A stretch of DNA of 64,000 nucleotides from Nitrospirota bacterium (GCA_009773415.1 WSNO01000003.1:1-64000), one strand, 5' to 3'. Positions 36,827 through 46,548 are shown, counted from the stretch's first letter. Notes: generated from the letters alone by a model not told the origin. Numbers and translations are program-made.

Positions 36827-37579
36827 TCAGGAAGCGATCGCAGACAGTTCGATAGCATCGCTGATGATCTCAAGATTGCGATAGTGGCGCTCAAAAGACG
36901 AGCGCACGATGTCTTCTGTCAGGCTGCCGGCCTGATGCCGGAATGAGAGCACAAGTTCCAGCGCGTCACGGTCAAGCGGAATATGGTTTTCAAGAACGGC
37001 AATCACCTCTCGGCGCGAAATTGGCGGTTCTGTTCCCATCAGCAGCAGAATGCCGCGCAGGAGCGGGAACATATTCTTGACCGAGCGAATGAGCAGATCG
37101 GCAACGGCGTCTTTTTGTCCGAGATGGGCAATATAGCCCTGCCAAAGGGCGAGGAGCTTTGTCTTGATTTCGCGCTCGCATTGTATGCGCAGATATTCAG
37201 TATGTACCGACAGCGCTCCGAAGACGTCTTCTCCGAATACGGTCCGGTGCAGCAGCTTCAGGTCGAGAAACTCCACGGGAAACACATCGAGCGATTTCCG
37301 GACATACTCTGCGGTCATCACAAGAGGCGCCGCAATCCTGTTGTCGCGGTATTTCCCGCCGAGCGGCGCAAGAAAGCGGACAAAATCCAGCGACATTGTG
37401 CGCAGAAGAATAACGCTGTTGATGTTGGAGACATGCTTATCAAAATCCGGCGTGACAGCGCTGCCGGTCACCGCGAGGACATGGATATCTTCGGGAAATG
37501 AGGAGAGAATCTCGCGGAAAAAGGGCTCAATCCGCATCGCTATATCGGGACGAAGTGCGTCAAGGATCATCGCGCTCAT
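36827..37579 (-). CDS. hypothetical protein, possible nucleotidyltransferase-like fold
   Basis: 250 residues. Around residues 35-60, LAVTGSAVTPDFDKHVSNINSVILL has a GS-x(n)-D/N pattern reminiscent of pol-beta-type nucleotidyltransferases (GSxxx...SDIDxLV), but the catalytic Asp pair is not clear. The rest is helical and hydrophobic. The start is the ATG at 37579; others are possible at 37570 and 37615. Linked to the TPM-lemA pair on the same strand by 19 bp. I would call it unknown with this weak hint. Confidence 0.5.
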   Translation of the reverse strand: MSAMILDALRPDIAMRIEPFFREILSSFPEDIHVLAVTGSAVTPDFDKHVSNINSVILLRTMSLDFVRFLAPLGGKYRDNRIAAPLVMTAEYVRKSLDVFPVEFLDLKLLHRTVFGEDVFGALSVHTEYLRIQCEREIKTKLLALWQGYIAHLGQKDAVADLLIRSVKNMFPLLRGILLLMGTEPPISRREVIAVLENHIPLDRDALELVLSFRHQAGSLTEDIVRSSFERHYRNLEIISDAIELSAIAS

Positions 37580-37658
37580 TCTATTATAAGTATACCACAC
37601 GCGATACAGCCGCACTTGGCGCTTGCTTTTACGGGCGAAACGTGTTTAGTTTATAAAC

Positions 37659-38459
37659 ATGATCATGAAGCACTCATTCATGGCTCTTCTTCTGTGCGCT
37701 CTAATGCTGTTTCTTTTTCTTGGCTGTGCATCGGGAAGGGAACAGGCTCGAAATGCAGCGGCCTCTCTGGAGAGCATATCAGGAGCGCAGCTCCCTGATT
37801 TTGAGCCTGTTGATCTGTATCGCGTGGACACTCAGCTCAAGGTCGCCCTCATCAATCATGGTTTTGCCTTTGCCGGCGACATAGAATTCCGTGTTGCGGC
37901 TGCGGAATCGATCGTTGCCGGAGAGCGGGATTTCGCTTTGGACCGGCTCGTGAACGTTCCGCTTGTCATTGGAACCGGTGGGGTCGCCATTGTCGATCTC
38001 GGGAGCATTGAGTGGCCCGGGAAAGAGCATCCCGCGCTTGATCATCCTCAGCTGCATGTCGGTGTCCGCGTTGACCCGCAGGGAAAAGTCCCGGAACGAC
38101 TGCGTATCAATAACAGCATTGAACGAACACTACGCGTCCCGTGCGGCGTGACGATCGAAAAAGCTGAACATAACCGTTTTCAGCACGGTATTCCCTCGCT
38201 GCTGGTTTTGCACGGCCGATTCGGCGCAGTGCAGAAAACGAAGGGAGTAGTAGTGCGCAGCGATGGCCGCGAGAGCCATCTTCTTGTTGCAGAGTGGCAG
38301 AGCGATGTGCTTAAGGTAGTGCTACCCAAAAACATTCCGGCAGGCCGGTATGAGGTTCTGGTTCAGTGTACGGAGAAAGCGTGCGGGCAGGGCTATTTTA
38401 CCAGCAACTCCATTGAAATATCAGTAATCGGGGATCAGCACACGGACCCCTGGCGCTGA
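37659..38459 (+). CDS. lipoprotein, unknown function
   Basis: 266 residues with a lipoprotein signal: KHSFMALLLCALMLFLFLGC, where the cysteine is the lipidation site. The mature part has beta-strand patterns (LKVALINHGFAFAGDIEFRV and GGVAIVDLGSIEWPG) but no domain I can name. ATG at 37659 or 37665. Divergent from the operon upstream; a GTTTATAAAC palindrome stands about 8 bp before the start. Confidence 0.65.
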   Translation: MIMKHSFMALLLCALMLFLFLGCASGREQARNAAASLESISGAQLPDFEPVDLYRVDTQLKVALINHGFAFAGDIEFRVAAAESIVAGERDFALDRLVNVPLVIGTGGVAIVDLGSIEWPGKEHPALDHPQLHVGVRVDPQGKVPERLRINNSIERTLRVPCGVTIEKAEHNRFQHGIPSLLVLHGRFGAVQKTKGVVVRSDGRESHLLVAEWQSDVLKVVLPKNIPAGRYEVLVQCTEKACGQGYFTSNSIEISVIGDQHTDPWR

Positions 38460-38570
38460 ATGTCTTGTCTGTTTCTCAACGGACAGCCTGCCCTATGCTT
38501 ATGCTGCCTTCTCCGTCTTTCAGCCTCCTTGCTTATGGATTCTGTATTCCGTATTCTGTATTCTAAATAA

Positions 38571-40298
38571 ATGTCCGGCTATACCTTTCGTTCAATTCAT
38601 GTTGATCTTTCTTCACGAACCATAGAGGCAGTGTCTACGTCTGAGCAACTGCGGGAAGAGTACCTTGGCGGGCGGGGCTTTGGAGTGTCGCTGCTTTCCG
38701 ACTTCATGTCCTTGTCGTACGATAACCCTGAAATGCCCATCGTCTTTGCCACCGGACCTCTCGTGGGTACTGCTTCTCCGACATCGGGCCGCATGTCAGT
38801 CGTCTCCCGTTCGCCGCTCACCGGAACCATATTTGACTGCTCTGTAGGTGGACGGTTCGGGACGATGCTGAAGCGGGCAGGATATGACTACATCAGAATC
38901 ACAGGAATATCCGAACGGCTGGTCGTCCTTGAGATTGACGGCGATGCCGTTACCGTGCGCGATGCAGGGTCTCTTGCCATGAAGCCGGTATCAGCGGTGG
39001 CGCAGGAGTACTCATCGGATTGGTCCACGGCTGTCATCGGGCCGGCCGGCGAGCGGCAAGTCCGCTACGCATCTATCATTGCAGACGGCCATTATGCTGC
39101 CGGTCGCGGCGGGCTTGGCGCTGTCATGGGAGCCAAGAGGCTCAAGGCTATAGCAGTTCGCGGGGACGATCCCGTGCAGGTCGCCGACGCTGGAACCCTA
39201 AAATCAGCGGGGGATGCCGTCATGCGCCTTTTGCGGTCATCGCAGGCAGTATTCGGCGAGTTCGGGCTTTCAGAATTCGGCACTGCTGCGCTTGTGGATG
39301 TCATACATGCACGGCGTATGGAGCCGACCGAAAATTTCCGAAAAACAGTATTTGCCGGCTCCGGCGCCTATTCCGGCTATGCAATGAAGACACGGTATCG
39401 CACACAGAAGACAGGTTGCTCCGGATGCCCGGTTCTCTGCAAGAAAATCGGTGCAGCGAGGGAAGTCATACCCGAGTATGAGACGGTTTCTCACTTCGGC
39501 GCACTCAATTCAAACAGCGACCTTGCATCAATTATCGAAGCCAACCGGCTCTGCAATGATCTGGGAATGGATACTATTACCGCTGCCGCAACGATCGCCT
39601 GTTCTGCTGAGCTTCAGGGCAGAACTATTCCGCCTGACGAAATGCTTCAGCTGCTCAGGGAAATTGCCGACCGCAGATCGGGTCGTGCGAACGAACTTGC
39701 TGAAGGGTCGCTGCGCTACGCCGCCGCTCAGGGGCGCCCTGATCTTAGCATGTCGGTAAAAGGACTGGAACTGCCTGCATACGATCCGCGCGGGGCGTAT
39801 GGAACCGCGCTAGCCTATGCAACATCTAACCGCGGCGGGTGTCATCTTCGCGCCTATCCGATAAGTCACGAGATTTTGCGGAGACCGGTCTCAACGGATC
39901 GTTTTTCCTTTGCGGGCAAGGCCCGCATCATCAAAATTGCAGAAGACCTGAATGCGGTTGTCGATTCACTGACTGCCTGCAAATTTGTTTTCTTCGCTGT
40001 CAGTCTTGAGGAGTACGCCAAAGTGCTGTCCGCAGTGACCGGACGGCACCATGACATGCAGTCGCTTTTCCGCATCGGCGAGCGTATATGGAATGCTGAG
40101 CGCAGGATGAACAGGGCAAACGGTTTTTCTGCTGCTGATGACGATCTGCCGCCGCGTTTCTTTACCGACCGAGGAACATCGGGAGGCTTTGTCGAAATAC
40201 GGCCGATTGACCGCACGGAGTTTCTCCATGCCCGCGCAAACTACTATCGTATCCGAGGATATGCCGCGGAGCTTGCGGAAAGTCACTGCGAGCAATAG
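38571..40298 (+). CDS. tungsten-type aldehyde:ferredoxin oxidoreductase family enzyme
   Basis: 575 residues of the AOR family, which oxidises aldehydes to acids with ferredoxin (or the reverse) on a W-bis-pterin centre. N-terminal LREEYLGGRGFGVSLLSDF and the pterin-binding GPLVGTASPTSGRMSVVSRSP and RAGYDYIRITG. The [4Fe-4S] cluster has three Cys at 283, 286, 290 (GCSGCPVLC) and the fourth at 470 (TACKF). The length is a little short for AOR (about 600-620). It stops 2 bp before the next gene, with which it must be co-translated. Confidence 0.9.
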   Translation: MSGYTFRSIHVDLSSRTIEAVSTSEQLREEYLGGRGFGVSLLSDFMSLSYDNPEMPIVFATGPLVGTASPTSGRMSVVSRSPLTGTIFDCSVGGRFGTMLKRAGYDYIRITGISERLVVLEIDGDAVTVRDAGSLAMKPVSAVAQEYSSDWSTAVIGPAGERQVRYASIIADGHYAAGRGGLGAVMGAKRLKAIAVRGDDPVQVADAGTLKSAGDAVMRLLRSSQAVFGEFGLSEFGTAALVDVIHARRMEPTENFRKTVFAGSGAYSGYAMKTRYRTQKTGCSGCPVLCKKIGAAREVIPEYETVSHFGALNSNSDLASIIEANRLCNDLGMDTITAAATIACSAELQGRTIPPDEMLQLLREIADRRSGRANELAEGSLRYAAAQGRPDLSMSVKGLELPAYDPRGAYGTALAYATSNRGGCHLRAYPISHEILRRPVSTDRFSFAGKARIIKIAEDLNAVVDSLTACKFVFFAVSLEEYAKVLSAVTGRHHDMQSLFRIGERIWNAERRMNRANGFSAADDDLPPRFFTDRGTSGGFVEIRPIDRTEFLHARANYYRIRGYAAELAESHCEQ

Positions 40299-40300
40299 CA

Positions 40301-41497
40301 ATGGAAAAGACAGTGCAAAAATATCTGGGCAAGATTGAAGCGCAGGGGCTGGCGCATCGCGATGATGTGGTTTTATTTGCGCGCGATGCGGATGTCTACT
40401 GTAACCGGACGTTGCGGGAAGATGAGCGGGAGCTTCATGCCGTGCTGGAGACGATGAATGTCAGTTCGCTGCTCTTTGCCCGCCCTGCAGAGCCGTATTG
40501 GACTATCCTTGAGCAGATTGCATTGCGGGATGAAACGGTCCCGGCTGAAGGGCGTATAGTTCCGCGCGATGCTGAGACGCGGACTTTTTTGCATGACATC
40601 CCGGTGCTGGAGCATTTTTGGGCAGCGGATATCGCAGCGGCGCTGTCGCGGCGCAAAACGGCGATTATTCGGGGCCGCGGTATCGTGACCTTTGGATCTA
40701 TGACACCTGAGCAGTCATACATCATGCTGAGTTCCACCTGTTTCACGGCATTTGTGAAATATTTTTCTGATGCGCTTCACCGTTTCCGGGAAGCCGTTGT
40801 CGATGAGGAAGACCTTGCCGCATTCCGGCGGATCTGGCGTGCTTCGAAGCCCTTTTTTCCGGGGGGAGAAATCCTGCAGTTTCATACAGGAACGGCGAAT
40901 GACGACGATATGGTACTCGCCATGATAGCGGAAGTCGGAAGAGCGGTTGTCGACCATCATCTCGTTGATTCTTTTTTTGGAAACATCTCGTATGCTACCG
41001 ATGACTGCATCTACATCAGCCAGACTGGAAGTTCCCTGGATGAACTGCATGGGTGCATAGACAAAGTGCCCTTTGACGGCACGTCATCGGCAGGCATTAC
41101 CGCATCTTCGGAACTCTCGGCTCACAAGAACATTTACCGTGCAACAGGCCTGAACGCTATTCTCCACGGTCATCCGAAATTTGCGGTTATCATGTCGATG
41201 GATTGCGAGCGGAAAAACTGTGACCGGGAACTCTGCTATAAGGCGTGTCCGGAGCAGCGATCCGTCCACGGCATTCCGATTGTTTCAGGCGAGATAGGCA
41301 CCGGCGCGACTGCGCTTATGCATACGGCTCCTGAAGCGCTCCGGAAAGACCGGGGTGTGATTGTGTATGGACACGGTGTTTTTACTGCAGGCAGAAATGA
41401 TTTCCGACAGGCCTTTGCTGAACTGCAGAGAGTGGAAAGAACGTGTGTTGCAGCGTACCGGGAAGAGGTGGAGAAAGCGAGCGGAGGCAGGATTTAG
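40301..41497 (+). CDS. class II aldolase/adducin-family protein with extra N-terminal lobe
   Basis: 398 residues. The C-terminal half (about 195-390) is an aldolase II/adducin domain. Metal ligands are seen in HGHPKFAVI and in YGHGVFTAG near the end, and ASSELSAHKNIYRA corresponds to the catalytic-Glu region. The first half is divergent but has RGRGIVTFGSMTPEQSYIML, which resembles the last part of an aldolase II domain, so the protein may be a degenerate tandem pair. It is coupled to the AOR-like gene, suggesting linked aldehyde metabolism; the substrate is unknown. It also has a cysteine-rich patch (CERKNCDRELCYKAC). Confidence 0.8.
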   Translation: MEKTVQKYLGKIEAQGLAHRDDVVLFARDADVYCNRTLREDERELHAVLETMNVSSLLFARPAEPYWTILEQIALRDETVPAEGRIVPRDAETRTFLHDIPVLEHFWAADIAAALSRRKTAIIRGRGIVTFGSMTPEQSYIMLSSTCFTAFVKYFSDALHRFREAVVDEEDLAAFRRIWRASKPFFPGGEILQFHTGTANDDDMVLAMIAEVGRAVVDHHLVDSFFGNISYATDDCIYISQTGSSLDELHGCIDKVPFDGTSSAGITASSELSAHKNIYRATGLNAILHGHPKFAVIMSMDCERKNCDRELCYKACPEQRSVHGIPIVSGEIGTGATALMHTAPEALRKDRGVIVYGHGVFTAGRNDFRQAFAELQRVERTCVAAYREEVEKASGGRI

Positions 41498-41573
41498 GCA
41501 TCGGGATTCAGGGTGATGTTTTTTTGCTTTTTTGTCTTTCATCCTCTAAATTCTTTCACCGGATTTCTTGCCC

Positions 41574-42488
41574 CTATCGCAGCATTTCCCGAATAGTTAT
41601 CCTTACTGAATCGGACAGGGATGGAAAATGATATCCGCCTTCGAGCACAAAAACAACAGGCGCATACGTGCTGTGAAGAATGCTCGCGACCATTGCCCGT
41701 ATGCCCTCATTGCTGACGCGCACAGCTGCCAGCGGGTCGGCGGCATGTATGTCGTAGCCGGCTGAAACCAGCACAAGATCAGGAAAGAACCGCTTCATCA
41801 ACGGCGGCAGGATGCTTTCGTAAATCTCGAGATAGTCGCGGTCGCCTGAGCCGGGCTGCATGAGTACGTTATACGTGAAGCCGGTGCCGGCGTCTTTGCC
41901 CCGCTCATGCTCATACCCCGACGCAGGATAGAGATTTGCCTGATGCGAGCTGAAGAAAAAGACCGTATTATCGTCTTCAAAAATCTGCTGGGTGCCGTTG
42001 CCGTGATGCACATCGAAATCGATTATGAAAACCTTGCGATAGCCGATTGTCTGCGCGTAGCGTGCAGCAATTGCGACGTTGTTGAAAATGCAGAAGCCCA
42101 TGCCCCGACTTGTTTCAGCATGATGTCCGGGCGGGCGGACCGCACAGAAGGCACGGCGAAATTCACCATTTTTTGCGCAATCAATTGCTTCCAGAAGAGA
42201 CCCGGCGGCAAAGCATGCTGCTTCAAGAGAGTGTTCTGAAAGAAAGGTCTCTTCTTCAAGCGCACCGGTTCCCAGTGTCTTTACACGTTCAATATAGGAG
42301 CTGTCATGAACACGGGCGATGTCTTCCCATGTTGCCCGTCTCGAAGACAGGTGTTTCAGTTTGTCCCACAGACCGGCCCGTTTCAGTTCATCGATTGCGG
42401 CAATCAGACGTTCCGGGCGGTCAGGATGCCATGGCGGTGTTTCGTGGCGGAGAAAAATATCACTGAAAGCAAATCCAACAGGTTTCAT
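41574..42488 (-). CDS. histone-deacetylase-family (AcuC/HdaH-like) hydrolase
   Basis: 304 residues from the ATG at 42488; a second ATG at 42506 is also in frame. Zinc amidohydrolase of the arginase/deacetylase fold. Motifs: HPDRPERLIAAIDEL, VRPPGHHAETSRGMGFCIFN, DFDVHHGNGTQQ, VSAGYDIHAADPLAAVRVS and VLEGGYHF. The bacterial members remove acyl groups from proteins or polyamines. Convergent with the aldolase-like gene, with T-rich sequence between. Confidence 0.93.
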   Translation of the reverse strand: MKPVGFAFSDIFLRHETPPWHPDRPERLIAAIDELKRAGLWDKLKHLSSRRATWEDIARVHDSSYIERVKTLGTGALEEETFLSEHSLEAACFAAGSLLEAIDCAKNGEFRRAFCAVRPPGHHAETSRGMGFCIFNNVAIAARYAQTIGYRKVFIIDFDVHHGNGTQQIFEDDNTVFFFSSHQANLYPASGYEHERGKDAGTGFTYNVLMQPGSGDRDYLEIYESILPPLMKRFFPDLVLVSAGYDIHAADPLAAVRVSNEGIRAMVASILHSTYAPVVFVLEGGYHFPSLSDSVRITIREMLR

Positions 42489-42618
42489 TTTTGTATTATA
42501 GCGCATGTGTGAATACTCTGCAAACTGGCGGTGTTGAGCAGCTAACACCTTGATAATTTGGCATCTATACGCTATTATGTTCAATAGATAACGTATAATG
42601 AGCGTTCCGGAGGCATGC

Positions 42619-42843
42619 ATGATAACGAGAGAAGCTGTTGAAGTGGTACTTGATAAGGTTCGTGTCGGACTAAAGGCCGAGGGCGGCAACGTTGAACTCC
42701 ATGACATCAGGGACGACATTGTATATGTCAAGCTGACGGGAGCCTGCGGTACCTGTCCGATGTCGCAGCTGACACTGAAGAACTGGGTCGAAGCGACCGT
42801 AAGAAAAGAGATACCGCAGGTTAAAGCCGTCCAGTCGGCATGA
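42619..42843 (+). CDS. NifU C-terminal-domain Fe-S scaffold-like protein
   Basis: 74 residues from ATG at 42619, which has GGAGG 5 nt upstream. The only domain is NifU-C, with the cluster cysteines in GACGTCPMSQLTLKNWVE. It could act as a small Fe-S scaffold or carrier (Nfu type). Its stop overlaps the amidase ATG by 4 bp. Confidence 0.9.
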   Translation: MITREAVEVVLDKVRVGLKAEGGNVELHDIRDDIVYVKLTGACGTCPMSQLTLKNWVEATVRKEIPQVKAVQSA

Positions 42844-44168
42844 GTGATTGCGAAGAAAGCAGAGAGCGCTTGGCAAGCCGGATGCTTAAGCATCGGGGTG
42901 CCCTGATCTTTCTTTTTTTCAGCATGGTTTTGCTTTTCTGCGCAGCTTTTGTGTTCGTCCCCTCAGGGGAGGCATTGGCAGCGGATCCTGTTGAAGTCAA
43001 AGGGGTCAGGCAGTGGGTCGGACAAAATTCTATCCGCATCGTGATTGACCTCAGCGACAGGGCGACATATTCCAAAGGGCAACTGCCAAATCCTGAGCGG
43101 TTCTTTCTTGACCTGAAGAATGCAAGGCTGAGCGCCACTTCTCCGAAAACTGTTCCGATTGGCGATCGTATTGTCCGGTCGGTGCGCCTCGGTCAATTCA
43201 GTGTGGATACTGTTCGTATTGTATTTGATCTTGACGTGCAAAAATACGACTGCCGTGTTATATCGCTTGAAGATCCGACCCGGCTTGTCATTGATTTCGG
43301 GCAGAAGGGGCAATTCGAGCAAAAGCCCGAGCCGAAGATTGAATCTGTGCCGGAGGCTAACCCCGCACCGGCAAAGCCTCAGCCGCGCTCTGAGACCGCG
43401 GATGTGCGCCGGAAAATTGTGATTGATGCAGGACACGGGGGGCATGATCCCGGCGCGGTCGGCAAGAGCGGGCTCTATGAAAAGGATGTTGTCCTCGATA
43501 TCGCTCTGCAGGTCAAGTCCGTCCTGCTGAAGCACTATCCGGGCTATGATGTTGTGCTGACCCGTGAAAAAGATGTCTTTATTCCGCTTGATGAACGTGC
43601 CGCCATCGCAAACCGGGTAAAAGCCGACCTGTTTGTTTCGATACACGCCAATGCAAGCACAAACCGTAAGGCGGGCGGCATTGAAACCTATCTTCTGAAC
43701 TGGACCAATGACGAAGAGTCGATCCGGGTTGCAGCCCGTGAGAACGCCATCTCGGTCAAAAAGATGCGTCAGGTGCAGAACGAGGTTACCGCGATGCTTG
43801 CATCGCTTGAGCGGCAGAGCAAGCGTGATGAGTCGGTCAAGCTAGCCGGCTATATCCAGAACTCCATGATCTCAGATGTTACGCAGACCTACCCTCAGGT
43901 GAATAATCTCGGGGTAAAGCAGGCTTTGTTTTATGTTCTGGTAGGTGCTAAAATGCCATCAGCTCTGGTAGAGGTTGCATTCATCAGCAACCCCGAGGAG
44001 GAGATCCTTCTCGCCAAAGATGCCTATCGCCGGCGGATTGCCTCCGCTGTCGCAGCAGGAATTCATTCATACTTTCATACGGGTCCGTCGCAGAAGGTTG
44101 CGGGCGGAGAGAGAGTAAACTATGCTTCTGCGGCCACAAAACCGAGAGCCGCAAAATTGGAAAAGTGA
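42840..44168 (+). CDS. AMIN-domain N-acetylmuramoyl-L-alanine amidase (AmiC-like)
   Basis: 442 residues, exported: signal segment LIFLFFSMVLLFCAAFVFV. The AMIN domain (about 45-155) has the repeated strands VRQWVGQNSIRIVIDLSDRA and RSVRLGQFSVDTVRIVFDL. The zinc amidase from about 196: IDAGHGGHDPGAVG, the Glu in YEKDVVLDIALQ, SIHANAS and LVEVAFISN. Likely divisome-targeted and cleaves septal peptidoglycan. Coupled by overlap to the NifU-C gene, an odd functional pairing. Confidence 0.94.
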   Translation: MSDCEESRERLASRMLKHRGALIFLFFSMVLLFCAAFVFVPSGEALAADPVEVKGVRQWVGQNSIRIVIDLSDRATYSKGQLPNPERFFLDLKNARLSATSPKTVPIGDRIVRSVRLGQFSVDTVRIVFDLDVQKYDCRVISLEDPTRLVIDFGQKGQFEQKPEPKIESVPEANPAPAKPQPRSETADVRRKIVIDAGHGGHDPGAVGKSGLYEKDVVLDIALQVKSVLLKHYPGYDVVLTREKDVFIPLDERAAIANRVKADLFVSIHANASTNRKAGGIETYLLNWTNDEESIRVAARENAISVKKMRQVQNEVTAMLASLERQSKRDESVKLAGYIQNSMISDVTQTYPQVNNLGVKQALFYVLVGAKMPSALVEVAFISNPEEEILLAKDAYRRRIASAVAAGIHSYFHTGPSQKVAGGERVNYASAATKPRAAKLEK

Positions 44169-44240
44169 AAGAAACGCGTGTCTTGTAAACGGCTTGCATC
44201 GTTTTTCGGCAGTCAAAGCGCTTTCTCAGTGGAGTAATTC

Positions 44241-45818
44241 ATGTTTGATCTTCTTCTTGTAAACGGGCAAGTTATTGACGGCAGCGGACTCACCCCCAAA
44301 CAGATGCACGTCGGCATCATGGGTGATGTTATTACGTATGTCGGTCCCCAGGAGTATCCGGCACATCGGGTAATCGATGCAAAGGGACTCGTGGTCGCCC
44401 CCGGTTTTATTGATACCCATGCCCACTCGGAGTTTACTCTCCTTGCCGATGGAAGCGCAGAAGGAAAAATTGCCCAAGGTGTGACGACCGAGGTATGCGG
44501 AAACTGCGGTCTTTCTGCCGCGCCGCTTTATGGTGAATACCTCGAGCGCAGGGAAGTCGATATTGAAGAATACGGCATCACTGAGCGCTGGCAAAATTTC
44601 AGCGCATATTTCGAACTGCTTGAGCGTCGCGGGATTGCCCTGAATTTTACAACGCTCTGCGGCCACGGAAATGTCCGCGGCTCTGTTGTCGGCTATACAG
44701 ATCGGCCTGCTACGGCAGACGAGCTTGCGATTATGCGGGACATGGTTGCCGATGCAGTTCGCTCCGGTGCGCGAGGAATCTCAACCGGCCTTATTTATTC
44801 TCCCGGAATGTACGCTACCGCGGAAGAAGTTGTGGCTCTCACCCGCATGGCTGTGCAAACCATGAAAGGCCGCCCTGCAATTTACGCTACCCATTTGCGG
44901 AGTGAAGGCGACTGGCTCCTTGAGTCGATTGATGAAGCCTTTGACATCGGCAAGATGTCAGGGGCATCCGTTCATATCTCTCATCTTAAAACAGCGGGAG
45001 AAGAGAACTGGCACAAAATAGACGCAGTTCTTGCCCAAATCAAATCAGCATTCCAAACCGGAATGCTGATTACAGCAGATTGTTATCCCTATATTGCGTC
45101 CAGTACTGATCTCGATACAGTTCTGCCGAAATGGGTCTATGACGGCGGAGCCTCCGAGGAAATTGCGCGTCTTCAGAACATCGATACCCGACGCCGGGTT
45201 CTCGGTGAACTGCAACTGCATCCCCCGCAGTTTTGGGATCGCATTCAGGTCTCAAAAGTCATTCACGGACACAATGAATGGATGGAGGGAGAGCGGTTTT
45301 CCGCTATAGCAGCGCGACTCGGCAAATCGCCTGCGGAAGCGCTTCTCGATGTTCTCATTGACGAGGAGACCAGAACCGGGGCGATCTTTTTTTCTATGTG
45401 CGAAGAGAATCTTCAGCGATTCTTGCAGCTGCCGTATCTTATGTTTGGGTCGGACAGCGCGGTCCGTTCTTTTTCCGGCGTGACGGCGAAAGGCAAGCCG
45501 CACCCGCGAGGGTTTGGAAGCTTCCCGAGGCTTCTCGCCCGCTATGTCCGGGAGCAAAACCTCATGCCGCTCCAGAATGCGATACGCCGCATGACATCGG
45601 TTCCTGCGTATACGTTCAGTATCGAAAAGCGCGGGACTATTCGGCCCGGCTATTTTGCAGATATTGTGGTGTTTGATGCATATAGAATTGAAGACATGGC
45701 AGATTTCCGGAATCCTTTTCAGCGGCCGAAGGGCATTGTTCATGTGATTGTGAACGGACAGCCGGCAATGCTTGATGGTGAACTTACGGGCACGCGTGCC
45801 GGAAGGGTATTGCGATGA
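44241..45818 (+). CDS. N-acyl-D-amino-acid deacylase (D-aminoacylase) family
   Basis: 525 residues of the amidohydrolase superfamily: LLLVNGQVIDGSGL, PGFIDTHAHSEFTLL, QGVTTEVCGNCGLSAAP (the D-aminoacylase Cys region), THLRSEGDWL, HISHLKTAG and the late FGSDSAVRSF. The end, IRPGYFADIVVFD, matches the family. Substrate not certain; members also hydrolyse D-Glu or dipeptides. The last codon overlaps the amidotransferase start by 4 bp, so peptide or D-amino acid recycling is a reasonable shared job. Confidence 0.92.
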   Translation: MFDLLLVNGQVIDGSGLTPKQMHVGIMGDVITYVGPQEYPAHRVIDAKGLVVAPGFIDTHAHSEFTLLADGSAEGKIAQGVTTEVCGNCGLSAAPLYGEYLERREVDIEEYGITERWQNFSAYFELLERRGIALNFTTLCGHGNVRGSVVGYTDRPATADELAIMRDMVADAVRSGARGISTGLIYSPGMYATAEEVVALTRMAVQTMKGRPAIYATHLRSEGDWLLESIDEAFDIGKMSGASVHISHLKTAGEENWHKIDAVLAQIKSAFQTGMLITADCYPYIASSTDLDTVLPKWVYDGGASEEIARLQNIDTRRRVLGELQLHPPQFWDRIQVSKVIHGHNEWMEGERFSAIAARLGKSPAEALLDVLIDEETRTGAIFFSMCEENLQRFLQLPYLMFGSDSAVRSFSGVTAKGKPHPRGFGSFPRLLARYVREQNLMPLQNAIRRMTSVPAYTFSIEKRGTIRPGYFADIVVFDAYRIEDMADFRNPFQRPKGIVHVIVNGQPAMLDGELTGTRAGRVLR

Positions 45819-46525
45819 AACCGGTCATTGGAATTACACCGGGCATAGAAGATGGCCGGTTTCGTCTGCATCAGGCTTACGCCGCCGCCGTTGAAAAGGC
45901 GGGAGGAACTCCGTTCATACTGCCGCCAGGACCGGCGGTGCAGGAGCATGGAGGCATTATCGACGGGCTGTTGCTGTCCGGCGGCGGCGACATCCTGCCG
46001 GAGTTGTATGGCGAAGCACTTGCGGTTTTGCCTTCCCTGTTAAGACTTGTGGTTCGACAGCGCACAGAATACGAACTTTCGCTTCTGCGCATGATGATGG
46101 ACTGGCAGAAGCCGGTTCTCGGTATTTGCTATGGCATGCAGGTGCTGAATGTTTTTTTCGGCGGATCTCTTTATCAGGACATTCCAACGCAATATGCACC
46201 TGATCGCCTGGCCGGAATTTACCACCATGAAGGTATGCATTCCATTGAGCTGTCTGCTCTGTTCTGCGACGATTCATCCTATGAAGGCTTGCAGGCTCGA
46301 GTGAACTCTTCGCATCATCAGGCAATTCAAAGGCTGGGTGACGGGCTTTCAGTGTTTGCGACATCGCCTGACGGCATTATCGAAGGCATTATGCTGCCGA
46401 CTCATCCATTTTGTGTCGGGGTGCAGTGGCATCCGGAACGCATGCTTCATGATAAACTGGCTGAAGAGCTGTTCCGCGCATTTGTATCAGCATCGCGGCG
46501 AGTTGCTTTTTGCCGGGGAGGGTGA
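45815..46525 (+). CDS. class I glutamine amidotransferase-like (PuuD/gamma-glutamyl hydrolase) protein
   Basis: 236 residues. Catalytic residues: Cys in GICYGMQVLN, His and Glu in VQWHPER, with SSHHQAI and GGGDILPELYGE typical of the gamma-Glu-GABA hydrolase group (peptidase C26). May hydrolyse gamma-glutamyl compounds freed during peptidoglycan turnover, in keeping with its D-aminoacylase neighbour; substrate not shown. ATGA overlap with the upstream gene. Confidence 0.9.
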   Translation: MKPVIGITPGIEDGRFRLHQAYAAAVEKAGGTPFILPPGPAVQEHGGIIDGLLLSGGGDILPELYGEALAVLPSLLRLVVRQRTEYELSLLRMMMDWQKPVLGICYGMQVLNVFFGGSLYQDIPTQYAPDRLAGIYHHEGMHSIELSALFCDDSSYEGLQARVNSSHHQAIQRLGDGLSVFATSPDGIIEGIMLPTHPFCVGVQWHPERMLHDKLAEELFRAFVSASRRVAFCRGG

Positions 46526-46548
46526 GAAAAGTAAGAAATCTGAAATCT

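Noticed and set aside
38530-38570. Repeated GTATTC(T/C) units before the AOR-like gene as a CRISPR or operator array
   Set aside because: Only three short, imperfect units of 8-10 bp, with no spacers. Could be random AT-rich slippage.
41498-41573. Terminator between the aldolase-like and deacetylase-like genes
   Set aside because: Two T-runs are present, but I could not build a convincing GC-rich stem before either.
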